Of a stretch of 60,738 nt of DNA, positions 51,473 to 59,995 are shown one piece after another. The DNA is from JANXVY01 sp040080145. Lineage in GTDB: Bacteria; Pseudomonadota; Alphaproteobacteria; Rhizobiales; Hyphomicrobiaceae. The DNA lies in assembly GCA_040080145.1 (NCBI GenBank), contig JBEBJA010000183.1, positions 1 through 60,738 of the forward strand, read 5' to 3'. The notes beneath the pieces were generated by a model that ran no database searches, was not told where the DNA came from, and was given only the letters and a program-made list of their open reading frames with translations. The translations under genes and the position numbers were made by a program. Within the stretch, counting starts at the first letter, position 1, and each line of letters begins with the position of its first letter.

Positions 51473-52414
51473 ATGTCGTTTGGTGAATGTTTGCTTCGGC
51501 GCAGCGCCGTTGGCGTGAGCGTCTTGGCCCTAACGGTCGCCCTCGGTGGCTGCGGTGGCGGTGGTGGCGGTGGCGGCGGAAGTAGCAGCGCAGGCGGCGG
51601 CGCAGCAGCTCCAGTAGCTCCGGCAGTCTCATACGCGACCGGCACCTATGGCAAAGCCCAAGCGGTCTATCTTCCAGATGTCAGCGTTTCGCTTGCGATT
51701 GGCGACCGGTCCGCTGCGGGCGGCCAGTCGGTGACCTATACTGGAACGTCGCCATCCGGCATTACGGCACCTGGAAACCCAGCCTCGTTTTCGGTTGGGC
51801 AGATGGCAGGCGGCGCAACGATGACGGGCATTAACTCCGGCACACTTTACAACCTAAGCAGTAGCTCCGACCAGTACATCAGCAGCGATAGCTATACAGA
51901 TGCGTTCGTTACCAAAATAACCGGCGCAGCCCCCCTCACGGATGCTGTCTACGGATCGTACTCCTCTGGCGCGATGCCTAGCGGCCAGCTCGGGGGCTTT
52001 TTCACGGGCACGCCGACCAGCCAAGCGCAGATGCCCGGCAATATCACGGCGACCTACTCCGGTGGCTTTGTCGGCTATGAGGTTACAAATTCCACTGTTT
52101 ATGAAGTCGCTGGCGCTTCAAGTGTCACCGCCAATTTTGGCGCCGGAACTGTCAGCGGAGCGGTAAGCAGCCTAACGAACCTTTACGGCACACCGTCGGC
52201 CTACGGATTGAGCATGACCGGCACGATTACCGGCAACACCTATAACGGCACGGCCGGCTTCACAGGAGCGGGCGCGCCCACCACGACAACTTCGGCCATG
52301 AACGGTGCTTTCTACGGCAGCGCAGCGACGCAGACTGCCGGTGCCCTGTCAGTCACCGGAACAGGCGCTGGCGGAGCAACGACGGTTGTCGGTGGTTTCG
52401 GCGGCCGCCGCTAA
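51473..52414 (+). CDS. Surface lipoprotein, probable Slam substrate
   Basis: A 313-residue lipoprotein: signal peptide ending LALGGC (lipid-bearing Cys27), then nine Gly and a Ser/Ala spacer, typical of exposed lipoproteins. The body is beta-rich. The C-terminal 60 residues (MNGAFYGSAATQTAGALSV and VVGGFGGRR) match the TbpB-like handle barrel seen in Slam-dependent surface lipoproteins. The next gene, 7 bp on, encodes a Slam. The ligand cannot be told from sequence; known relatives bind transferrin, haemoglobin or haem. Confidence 0.82.
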   Translation: MSFGECLLRRSAVGVSVLALTVALGGCGGGGGGGGGSSSAGGGAAAPVAPAVSYATGTYGKAQAVYLPDVSVSLAIGDRSAAGGQSVTYTGTSPSGITAPGNPASFSVGQMAGGATMTGINSGTLYNLSSSSDQYISSDSYTDAFVTKITGAAPLTDAVYGSYSSGAMPSGQLGGFFTGTPTSQAQMPGNITATYSGGFVGYEVTNSTVYEVAGASSVTANFGAGTVSGAVSSLTNLYGTPSAYGLSMTGTITGNTYNGTAGFTGAGAPTTTTSAMNGAFYGSAATQTAGALSVTGTGAGGATTVVGGFGGRR

Positions 52415-52421
52415 TCCCGTC

Positions 52422-53894
52422 ATGTCAGTGTGCGTCATCAGGGTGGATGCGAAACGGCGCTGGGTTGCCCAGTTTGCCCTTTCGCTCGCCCTGTTTCTTG
52501 GCAGCGCTTGCGCACCCGCCTTAGCCGCCGATCCGTCCCCGCCCGCCCAGTCAGCCCCGCCGCAAGGTTGGTCGGCTGTATCGGTAGAGGACCTCAAGCA
52601 GCGCTGGCCCAAGCTCGCGCTGGAGCACAAAGTTCTCGCAATCGACCAGCTGATCAAGATCGGTGAATTCGACCTTGCCGGTGCCTATCTCGCCGCCCTG
52701 AAACCCACCCAGCCGGTCGCCGCCCTCGACGTCCGCTTTCTCTTCGGCAGCCTCCGCAAGGCCCAGGGCCGTCTGCCCGAGGCCATCGACATCTTCCGCG
52801 ACGTGCTGGCCCGCCACCCCGGCCACGTCCGGGCCCGGTTCGAACTCGCTCAATCCCTGTTCCTGGCCCAGCAGGACGAGAGCGCACGCCATCACTTTGA
52901 CCTCGTGCGCGGCTCGTTGACCAATACCGGCCTCGACCGCGTCGTGCAGGGCTACGTCGATGCCATGGACCAGCGTCGGCGCTGGAATGCGTCGGCTTAC
53001 TTTTCCATCGCGCCGTCGACGAACTTAAACCAGGGCACGGATTCCAAGACCGTGAGCCTGAACGGACTCGATTTCACCATCGACGATCACGCCACCAAGA
53101 AGAGCGGCGTCGGCGCAGTGACCGGCTTCAATGCCGGATACCGTCAGCCGCTGACGGATCGGCTCGACCTCGTCATCGGAGGCGGGGCCAACATTCGTCA
53201 ATACGACCAGGACGTCTTCAACGATTACGTCGCGACCGGCGAGCTTGGCCCTCGCTACCGCTTCGATTGGGGTGACATCGGCCTCTACGCTACCGGTTCG
53301 CGGCGCTGGCACAGCCGCGACGAATACCAGCTTGGCACTGCGCGCGCGTCCGGCCACCACTTCGGTGCGGACCCCTATGCGGTGTTCCTCGGCGGTCGCT
53401 TTGCAATAAACGCCCGCTTTGGTCCGCAAGACATCGCCAGCGGCAACTTCGCGTGCCTGGAGAAGCGCTTCGACACCTTCGTCTGGCAGAACGGCGAGAA
53501 TTGCGCTGTTCAGGTGTCTTGGGACCACTTTCTCGACAGCACGACGTTTATCCGCGTGCTGGGCGGGTCTGAAATCGAACGCACCCGAACCGCACACGCA
53601 AACTTCATCGCCGCCAACGCTGGTTTCGGTGCCTACCACGAGTTCGGCTGGGGTATGACGTTCTATGGTCAGGCCATGTATACCCGCCGCGAGTTCGACG
53701 GCATTTATCCTGCCACGACAACCGCCCGCGAGGACGACCGCCTCGACCTGACACTGATGGTGACCAAGCGCGACTGGACCATCTTCGGTTTGGCCCCAAG
53801 CATCCAGTACACCTACTCGTTGCTCAACTCGAACGTCGCCGCCGCCGCCTTCGACGCCCACGGCGCAACCTTCACCTTCACCAAAAAATTCTAG
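52422..53894 (+). CDS. Slam-type outer-membrane lipoprotein translocator (DUF560)
   Basis: A 490-residue protein: signal peptide (cleavage after ALA, about residue 36), an N-terminal TPR-like domain (about 60-190, with FLFGSLRKAQGRLPEAIDIFRDVLARHPGHV in sections), then a C-terminal barrel of about 14 strands ending in FTFTKKF with terminal Phe. This is the plan of surface lipoprotein assembly modulators, which flip lipoproteins to the cell surface. It follows its probable substrate gene by 7 bp. ATG 52422 gives the signal peptide. Confidence 0.88.
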   Translation: MSVCVIRVDAKRRWVAQFALSLALFLGSACAPALAADPSPPAQSAPPQGWSAVSVEDLKQRWPKLALEHKVLAIDQLIKIGEFDLAGAYLAALKPTQPVAALDVRFLFGSLRKAQGRLPEAIDIFRDVLARHPGHVRARFELAQSLFLAQQDESARHHFDLVRGSLTNTGLDRVVQGYVDAMDQRRRWNASAYFSIAPSTNLNQGTDSKTVSLNGLDFTIDDHATKKSGVGAVTGFNAGYRQPLTDRLDLVIGGGANIRQYDQDVFNDYVATGELGPRYRFDWGDIGLYATGSRRWHSRDEYQLGTARASGHHFGADPYAVFLGGRFAINARFGPQDIASGNFACLEKRFDTFVWQNGENCAVQVSWDHFLDSTTFIRVLGGSEIERTRTAHANFIAANAGFGAYHEFGWGMTFYGQAMYTRREFDGIYPATTTAREDDRLDLTLMVTKRDWTIFGLAPSIQYTYSLLNSNVAAAAFDAHGATFTFTKKF

Positions 53895-53951
53895 CCTGAG
53901 CCCGGCACATTGATTTCGCTCGCAGCAACGCTGCGAATTCTGGTCTGCACA

Positions 53952-54089
53952 CTACCCCAACTTCCACCAAACCATCACGACTGCCACCACCAGCGGCAGC
54001 AGGATAAACACCGCTGCCTTCACGGCCATGAACCGGACCGCGATGGCCGCATCCCGTTTGGTCCGTGCAGCCCGTTCGGCGTCGATCAT
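53952..54089 (-). CDS. Very small membrane protein
   Basis: A 45-residue protein with one hydrophobic helix (about 23-42) and a basic N-terminal half, so probably inner-membrane with N-in. ATG 54089 has AAGGGA nine bases upstream. It is followed by the Slam gene end (convergent). No family recognised. Confidence 0.5.
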   Translation of the reverse strand: MIDAERAARTKRDAAIAVRFMAVKAAVFILLPLVVAVVMVWWKLG

Positions 54090-54136
54090 TGCGTTCGTTC
54101 CCTTGGTTGCAACTCGATGAGTCTTAGCCGTCACTT

Positions 54137-54264
54137 CCTTCTCCCGGTAGGGGAGAAGGTGCCCTGACGGGGCGGATGAGGGGCTTCGAACCGCCCGAGC
54201 GCCGAATATGCCGCAAGTCCCTCACCTGTCACTTCGTGACATCCACTCCCGTACCGGGAGAGGA
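54137..54264. repeat. Diverged copy of the composite hairpin repeat
   Basis: CTTCTCCCGGTAGGGGAGAAG, a CCCTGACGGGG..GATGAGGGG core, a variable middle, then CCTCACCTGTCACTTCGTGACATC and a CTCCCGTACCGGGAG hairpin. Same plan as copies at 12.8 and 38.8 kb. Confidence 0.7.
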
Positions 54265-54268
54265 AAGC

Positions 54269-54745
54269 TTACGGTACCACCGAACAGGTCCCGTGCTCCA
54301 GCGCTGCAATCTCCTTGTCGATGAACGTCGACGCCCGCAGCTTCATCGTCGCGCCGTCGATGACGGCGACCGTCAGCGCTACGCCAGCGCCCAACGATCC
54401 CGGAGCCGCTTTCTTGGGCGCCCACAGCTCAAACGACGTACCCTTGACCAGCGCGAATTCGCAGCCGTCCACGCACAACGCCCTATGCCGCCCGGCGAAC
54501 GATGCTGAATGTTGCGTGGCAACCTCCGCCGTCGCCCATGTCCCACCTGACGTGGCTCCCGCCACTGCCGTCAATCGAACCTGGATGGTACCCTTTGTCG
54601 TCGCAGCCTCCGGCGCCACCACAACCGATTGCGTCTCGCACGACAGCACGACCGCCTTGCCGGTATCCAGGCTCAGCCCGGCAGCCAGCACCGGTCCAGC
54701 ACTGCCGGTGACGCCCGCGACCAGCACAAGCGCCCGGCAGATCAC
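54269..54745 (-). CDS. Exported protein of unknown function, coupled to purS
   Basis: A 158-residue protein starting at GTG 54745, which overlaps the purS stop (GTGA). A hydrophobic signal (about 4-22, ending VLAAG) suggests export. The mature part is beta-rich with four Cys. No family recognised. Coupling to purS looks accidental rather than functional. Confidence 0.62.
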   Translation of the reverse strand: MICRALVLVAGVTGSAGPVLAAGLSLDTGKAVVLSCETQSVVVAPEAATTKGTIQVRLTAVAGATSGGTWATAEVATQHSASFAGRHRALCVDGCEFALVKGTSFELWAPKKAAPGSLGAGVALTVAVIDGATMKLRASTFIDKEIAALEHGTCSVVP

Positions 54746-54984
54746 CGGATGATCTCGTAGGCGTAGTTCTCGATCACGGTGTTGGCGAGCAGGTCCTTGC
54801 ACATCCGCTCGACGGATGCCTTAGCGGCCGTCTCGTCGGTTTCGGCCAATTCGACCTCGATGTACTTGCCCTGCCGCACGTCGTTGACGCCGCCAAAGCC
54901 CAGCGAGCCGAGTGCCGACTGTATAGCCTTGCCCTGCGGATCCAGGACGCCATTTTTCAAGGTGATTTTGATACGAGCTTTCAT
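54742..54984 (-). CDS. purS: Phosphoribosylformylglycinamidine synthase subunit PurS
   Basis: An 80-residue PurS with ITLKNGVLDPQGKAIQ and the RQGKYIEVEL strand. It links PurQ and PurL in the FGAM synthase complex. Start ATG 54984. A TTGGGTTA palindrome lies 24 bp upstream, as at purQ. In most relatives purQ follows directly; here the Slam pair intervenes. Confidence 0.95.
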   Translation of the reverse strand: MKARIKITLKNGVLDPQGKAIQSALGSLGFGGVNDVRQGKYIEVELAETDETAAKASVERMCKDLLANTVIENYAYEIIR

Positions 54985-55007
54985 GGACTGGCCCTGAGGT
55001 GAGTTAA

Positions 55008-55051
55008 CGTAGGTTGGGTTAGACCGCCCGCTTGCGGTCGTAACCCAACAC
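55008..55051. repeat. TTGGGTTA/TAACCCAA palindrome upstream of purS
   Basis: CGTAGGTTGGGTTAG, a GACCGC/GCGGTC inner hairpin, then CGTAACCCAACAC. Same arms and orientation as the copy at 51235-51276. Confidence 0.9.
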
Positions 55052-55088
55052 TTTGGGCCAACATGCCCGGCGCTGCCACCCTACACTC

Positions 55089-55111
55089 CATGGCCGGGCT
55101 TGACCCGGCCA
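55089..55111. repeat. ATGGCCGGG hairpin
   Basis: ATGGCCGGG-CTTGA-CCCGGCCAT between purC and purS. A partial relative (GACCCGGCCATCCAGG) is near 27440. Confidence 0.7.
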
Positions 55112-55190
55112 TCCAGGGGTAACAGCATTAGGGCTCTCCATTTGCAGCCCACTCGTCTTGGGTCAACCCCGGCAATGGTGCCGGAAGACC

Positions 55191-55994
55191 TTAGTTCGGC
55201 TTGCCGTTGCCTGTCCCGTTCGGGTTCGTCGCAACCAGCACTGGACCCGCACCCTTCGGCGGCCGCGTTTCGGTCAGTACGCCCAACCGGCGGGCGACTT
55301 CCTGATAGGCCTCGAGCACGCCGCCCAGATCCTTGCGGAACCGGTCCTTGTCGAGCTTCTCAGCGCTTTGCGCATCCCACAGGCGGCAGCAGTCGGGGCT
55401 GATTTCGTCGGCCAGCACGATCCGCATCTGCCCGTCTTGATCAAACAACCGTCCGAACTCGACCTTGAAGTCGATCAGGCGAATGCCGATGCCCAGGAAC
55501 AGCCCGACGAGGAAGTCGTTGATCCGCAACGCAAGTTGCATGATCTCGTCGATTTCCTGCGGCGTTGCCCAGCCAAACGCCGTGATGTGCTCTTCCGACA
55601 CCATCGGATCGTTGAGCGCATCCTGCTTGTAGTAAAACTCGATGATCGAGCGCGGCAACTGCGTGCCGTCCTCAAGCCCGAGCCGCTTCGACAGCGACCC
55701 CGCAGCGACGTTGCGCACGACAACTTCCAGCGGAATGATCTCGACTTCGCGGATCAGCTGTTCGCGCATGTTGATGCGCTTGATGAAATGCGTTGGCACG
55801 CCGATTTCGCCAAGCTTTACAAACACGTACTCCGAGATGCGGTTGTTGAGAACGCCTTTGCCTTCAAAAATGGCGCGCTTTTCGCCGTTGAGCGCGGTTG
55901 CGTCGTCTTTGAAGTGCTGGATCAACGTCCCGGGTTCGGGACCCTCATACAGCACCTTGGCTTTGCCTTCATAGATGCGGCGGCGCCTCGTCAT
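55191..55994 (-). CDS. purC: Phosphoribosylaminoimidazole-succinocarboxamide synthase
   Basis: A 267-residue SAICAR synthase, which joins aspartate to CAIR. Signatures: IYEGKAKVLYE, DDATALNGEKR, VVRNVAAGS, and LIDFKVEFG with ADEISPD. ATG 55994 begins MTRRRRIYEGKAK; upstream frame is shadow. purS lies 206 bp further along the same strand. Confidence 0.96.
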   Translation of the reverse strand: MTRRRRIYEGKAKVLYEGPEPGTLIQHFKDDATALNGEKRAIFEGKGVLNNRISEYVFVKLGEIGVPTHFIKRINMREQLIREVEIIPLEVVVRNVAAGSLSKRLGLEDGTQLPRSIIEFYYKQDALNDPMVSEEHITAFGWATPQEIDEIMQLALRINDFLVGLFLGIGIRLIDFKVEFGRLFDQDGQMRIVLADEISPDCCRLWDAQSAEKLDKDRFRKDLGGVLEAYQEVARRLGVLTETRPPKGAGPVLVATNPNGTGNGKPN

Positions 55995-56269
55995 TGTTCG
56001 TCCTTTACCGTCGAAAAACATACTGGGCGCTGCAGCCCGTGCGGGTCTGCAGCATTCTACACGTTCGCTGAGTTCGGGAGGTGGTCGCGGGTGTCCTTTC
56101 AGCATTCTCGGACCACCAGCCCACCAGACAAATTCTGTCCAGACACTAGCGGAACGCGCCTCTCGACACAATCTCCTGCAAGGATCTGGATGAATTGACT
56201 TGGGAAAGCCATGCAACTCGCGTTAATTTGTAGCAGATGGCCACGTGCTAAATTCTAGGGGAGATAGTA

Positions 56270-56593
56270 ATGACGAGCTTCGACAACCGCAAGAAAGCCT
56301 TCGAAGACAAGTTTGCTCACGACGCAGACCTGAAATTCAAGGCCGAAGCCCGGCGCAATAAGCTCCTGGCCGTATGGGCGGGCGGAAAAATGGGTTTCGA
56401 GGGTGCAGCCCTTGAAGATTACATTAAGTCTGTCCGCAAGGCTGATCTGGCCGAAGCGGGAGACGACGATGTGTTCCGTAAGGTTCGTGAAGACCTCAAG
56501 GCGAAATCTATTGCCGTGACCGACGCAGAAATCCGTACAGCCATGCAGGAATACTTGGCCGAAGCGGTCAAACAGATTGAGTCCGGAAGCTGA
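56270..56593 (+). CDS. ATPase inhibitor subunit zeta (DUF1476), copy 1
   Basis: A 107-residue DUF1476 protein. In Paracoccus and relatives this zeta subunit blocks F1 rotation through its N-terminal segment. The signature FDNRKKAFEDKFAHDADLKFKAEARRNKLLAVWAG (in parts) and the helical C-terminal bundle are present. A second copy follows on the same strand. Confidence 0.92.
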   Translation: MTSFDNRKKAFEDKFAHDADLKFKAEARRNKLLAVWAGGKMGFEGAALEDYIKSVRKADLAEAGDDDVFRKVREDLKAKSIAVTDAEIRTAMQEYLAEAVKQIESGS

Positions 56594-56661
56594 CACCGCC
56601 AACAGCACCGGATTGACTAGTATGGAATTTGGCGGACGAAGCAATATCCTTGGAGATTGCG

Positions 56662-56988
56662 ATGACCACCTTCGACCAGCGAGAAAAAGCCTTTGAAGAC
56701 AAGTACATCTACGACGCGAACCTAAAGTTCATGGCGCAAGCCCGTCGTAATAAGCGCCTCGGAGCCTGGGCGTGCGACAAGTTAGGCCTGAGCGGCACCG
56801 CTGCCGTTCAGGCCTATGTCAGAGGCATCAATCAAGCGGATTTGGCTGAAGACGGGGACGAAGACGTCGTTCGCAAGTTGAAAGCAGATTTTGCGGCCAC
56901 GTCGATCACCGTAAGTGACGGCGAAATTCGCAGGCAAATGGACGAATACTACGCCCAATCCCTCCGCGAACTCGCGTCGGGACTATAA
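56662..56988 (+). CDS. ATPase inhibitor subunit zeta (DUF1476), copy 2
   Basis: A 108-residue paralogue of the previous gene (FDQREKAFEDKYIYDANLKF, ARRNKRLGAWA). ATG 56662 has GGAG upstream. The N-terminal inhibitory stretch reads YIYDAN rather than FAHDAD, so the copies may differ in F1 binding. A single copy is usual. Confidence 0.9.
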   Translation: MTTFDQREKAFEDKYIYDANLKFMAQARRNKRLGAWACDKLGLSGTAAVQAYVRGINQADLAEDGDEDVVRKLKADFAATSITVSDGEIRRQMDEYYAQSLRELASGL

Positions 56989-57004
56989 TCGTCCGTGTTA
57001 TAGG

Positions 57005-57601
57005 TTATTTCTGCGCTGTCCCTTCCGACAGCGTACGCATGAACCAGCCAAACTGCATCAACCCGTCCGGCCAAGGACCGTGGCCGGACGCCGCGTTAAT
57101 GTGTCCAACCTCGCCGGCCTCCATCAGCTTTGACCCCCACAATGTCGCAAACGACCGCGCCCGCGGCAGGCTGCAATACGGATCGTTCGCCGACGCCACC
57201 AGCGCGCTCGGGCACGGCAGTGGACGGTGCGGAATAGGCGAAAACCGGCCATCGTCCGGCGTCAGCGTTTGCCCCTGCGTCACCGGCCATTTATCGGCGT
57301 GTTCAATATCAGCCATTGCCACGAGGAACGCGCCGGCCACCCCGTGAGCTTTGCCGCCCGACAGCGCGTGTACCGCCGCGATGACGCCCAGGCTATGCCC
57401 AACCAGCACGACCGGCCGCCCGCACGCCGCAATCGCGCGTTCGATATTCCCGACCCACGCCTGCTTGTCAGGATTGAACCAATCCTCTTGATGCACGCGC
57501 CGGGCCGTCTTCAGGTTGCGCTCCCACCGGCTCTGCCAATGGTCCTCCCCCGAACTCGACCAGCCCGGAATAATCAGGATATCGGCGTCTGCTGTACGCA
57601 T
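57005..57601 (-). CDS. RBBP9/YdeN-family serine hydrolase
   Basis: A 198-residue alpha/beta hydrolase: IIPGWSSSGEDHWQSRWE at the start, nucleophile in VGHSLG, Asp in SANDPYC and His in GHINAASGHGPWP. These are RBBP9/YdeN hallmarks. Substrate unknown. ATG 57601 or GTG 57604. It lies 90 bp after purB on the same strand. Confidence 0.9.
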   Translation of the reverse strand: MRTADADILIIPGWSSSGEDHWQSRWERNLKTARRVHQEDWFNPDKQAWVGNIERAIAACGRPVVLVGHSLGVIAAVHALSGGKAHGVAGAFLVAMADIEHADKWPVTQGQTLTPDDGRFSPIPHRPLPCPSALVASANDPYCSLPRARSFATLWGSKLMEAGEVGHINAASGHGPWPDGLMQFGWFMRTLSEGTAQK

Positions 57602-57691
57602 CACTCATGTCCCAAAAGCTGAGGGGTCCGGGGAGCTGTGCTCCCCCTGCGGGGCGTGGGGCTGGCCCCACTGCTCGCGAGAGCGAGCAAC

Positions 57692-59002
57692 TCAGGCCGC
57701 GCGCCCGAAGACCCGTTTGAAGATCGTATCCACATGTTTGGTATGATACCCAAGATCGAACATGGCATCCAACTCGCTGGCCTTAAGCTTGGCGGACACC
57801 TCTGGATCGGCCTTGAGTTCAGCGAGAAAGTCCGCCCCGCGCTCCCAGGTCTTCATCGCATTGCGCTGCACAAACAAATACGAATCCTCGCGCGAACACC
57901 CGGCCTGCGTCAGAGCCAGCAGCACGCGCTGCGAGTTATGCAACCCGGCAAGCTTGTCCAAATTCTTCTTCATGTTCTCAGGATACACGACCAGCTTCTC
58001 GATCACGCCCGCCATCCGGTGCAACGCGAAATCCAAAGTCACCGTAGCGTCCGGCCCAATCATCCGCTCGACCGACGAATGCGAGATGTCCCGCTCATGC
58101 CACAGCGCGACATTCTCCATCGCAGGCAGCGCATACGCCCGCACCATCCGCGCCAGCCCGGTCAGGTTCTCAGTCAGTACGGGATTGCGCTTATGCGGCA
58201 TCGCCGACGAGCCCTTCTGGCCCGGCGAGAAAAACTCTTCCGCCTCAAGGACTTCCGTCCGCTGTAGATGGCGAACTTCAATCGCCAGTCGCTCGATTGA
58301 TGACGCGACGACGCCCAGCGTCGCAAAATACATCGCATGCCGGTCGCGCGGGATCACCTGCGTCGACACGGGCTCCGGCACCAAGCCCAGCTTACCCGCG
58401 ACATACGCCTCGACATACGGGTCGATGTTCGCAAACGTCCCGATGGCCCCCGAAATTGCACACGTCCCGACTTCCTTGCGCGCCGCCACCAGCCGTTCGC
58501 GGCTGCGCTGAAATTCCGCATGGGCATAGGCGAGCTTCACCCCAAACGTCGTCGGCTCGGCGTGAATGCCGTGCGACCGCCCGATGGTGATCGTATCCTT
58601 ATGCTCGAACGCCCGCTTTTCCAGCGCCGCCAGCAACCGGTCCACGCCCGCAATTAACAGGTCCGCCGCCCGCACCAATTGCAGGTTCAAGCACGTATCG
58701 AGCACATCCGACGACGTCATCCCTTGATGCACAAACCGCGCGTCCGGCCCCACGAACTCCTGCAGATGGGTCAGGAACGCGATCACATCATGCTTGGTGA
58801 CGCGCTCGATCTCGTCGATCCGGTCGATATCGAAAACCGCCGCCGACCCCTTCTCCCAGATCGTCTTGGCGGCCTCCTTCGGGATGATGCCCAGCTCCGC
58901 ACACGCCGACGCCGCATGCGCCTCGATCTCAAACCAAATCCGGAACCGCGTCGCCGGCTCCCAAATAACGGTCATCTCAGGTCGTGAATAGCGCGGTATC
59001 AT
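57692..59002 (-). CDS. purB: Adenylosuccinate lyase
   Basis: A 436-residue lyase acting twice in purine synthesis. Signatures: SRPEMTVIWEP, EHKDTITIGRSHGIHAEPT and the GSSAMPHKRNP loop with the catalytic Ser. Start ATG 59002. It lies near purC and purS as in many alphaproteobacteria. Confidence 0.97.
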   Translation of the reverse strand: MIPRYSRPEMTVIWEPATRFRIWFEIEAHAASACAELGIIPKEAAKTIWEKGSAAVFDIDRIDEIERVTKHDVIAFLTHLQEFVGPDARFVHQGMTSSDVLDTCLNLQLVRAADLLIAGVDRLLAALEKRAFEHKDTITIGRSHGIHAEPTTFGVKLAYAHAEFQRSRERLVAARKEVGTCAISGAIGTFANIDPYVEAYVAGKLGLVPEPVSTQVIPRDRHAMYFATLGVVASSIERLAIEVRHLQRTEVLEAEEFFSPGQKGSSAMPHKRNPVLTENLTGLARMVRAYALPAMENVALWHERDISHSSVERMIGPDATVTLDFALHRMAGVIEKLVVYPENMKKNLDKLAGLHNSQRVLLALTQAGCSREDSYLFVQRNAMKTWERGADFLAELKADPEVSAKLKASELDAMFDLGYHTKHVDTIFKRVFGRAA

Positions 59003-59317
59003 CGCAGGTCTCTCATCTCATCTCATCAAGCCGCGAGGCCTACCACCCCCAGCCGCCGGGTCAACCCCTCCCCTCCTTTCGTCATTCCGGCGTCATCGCA
59101 CAGCGCTTTCTGCATCGAAGGCCGGAACCCAAGCGACCATCAATCAGGCACCACGCGCGCCACGCACACCGACACCCTAAAACGCGAATGCCGTCCCAAT
59201 GCCGACGTTGCCCAAACATTTCAGCCAACGAAGGTGGACCGTTCGTGTTCGATGCCATAATCTGACGTAAGAATATAGAAGCGCAGGTCGCATAAGTGCA
59301 TTTATGGGAGACGGTAT
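59003..59317. other. Intergenic region between purB and a TPR-like gene
   Basis: A 315-bp gap. A CTCATCTCATCTCATCA run just 5' of purB is the only pattern seen; no gene is supported. Confidence 0.6.
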
Positions 59318-59821
59318 TTGCGCCCATTCACAATCCAACTTTCCCTGTTGATCGGACGGCAAGATTTTGATGGGGCTATCGCCTACCTTCGCGCTCACCT
59401 CAAAGGCGATTCATCAGACATATCTTCCCTTGAAATGATTGCGCATTGTCAACTTTGGGCAGGACGCACTGATGAAGCGGAAGCTGCCTGCTATAGTGCT
59501 CTGGTTTTCGATCCAAATGCATTCGACATGCACGCATTGCTGGCCCAGCACCTCGCTAAGAAGGGTGAGCACAAACGTGCTGCAATTCACGCCAGTAAAG
59601 GGCTCGAATTTTATCCAGAACCCTTGCCAAAGATGCCTCGATTTATGATCTCAGCAATTAGAGGCTTAAGCCGTATTTTTTCGAGCCTTCGTGGCCTTGA
59701 TCCCGATGAAGCACTTCACCGCGTCGAAACGGAACGTGCGGAGTGGCTTGGCTGGGCGAAGCAATACCTCAACTGGTACGATTCCGGTCACGGCGCGACG
59801 CTCAGCCCTACCGAACATTGA
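59318..59821 (+). CDS. TPR-like small protein
   Basis: A 167-residue soluble protein with about two tetratricopeptide-like helix pairs (GAIAYLRAHLKGDSSD, GRTDEAEAACYSALVFDPNA, GEHKRAAIHASKGLEFYP). Start is TTG 59318 with GGGAGA six bases upstream. Codon use is less GC-rich than its neighbours, a hint of transfer. Role unknown. Confidence 0.7.
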   Translation: MRPFTIQLSLLIGRQDFDGAIAYLRAHLKGDSSDISSLEMIAHCQLWAGRTDEAEAACYSALVFDPNAFDMHALLAQHLAKKGEHKRAAIHASKGLEFYPEPLPKMPRFMISAIRGLSRIFSSLRGLDPDEALHRVETERAEWLGWAKQYLNWYDSGHGATLSPTEH

Positions 59822-59941
59822 AGTTAAACCGATCCAAAGCCGACAACCACTACATCGGCACCGTCGTCCCAATCCCGACGTTGCCGCACATAGCTGTTCG
59901 TACGTTAACCGCTCCAGTGTGCGTCGCTTGTTTGCTGCTTG

Positions 59942-59969
59942 TTGTGCAACACGCTCAAGTGTTGTACAA
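59942..59969. promoter_or_regulatory. Operator-like palindrome of the toxin-antitoxin operon
   Basis: TTGTGCAACAC-GCTCAA-GTGTTGTACAA has 11-bp arms with one mismatch, 27 bp before the antitoxin start. This is the expected place for autorepression by the antitoxin/toxin complex. Confidence 0.75.
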
Positions 59970-59995
59970 AACTCTGTGCCACTCGGAGTCACGCT

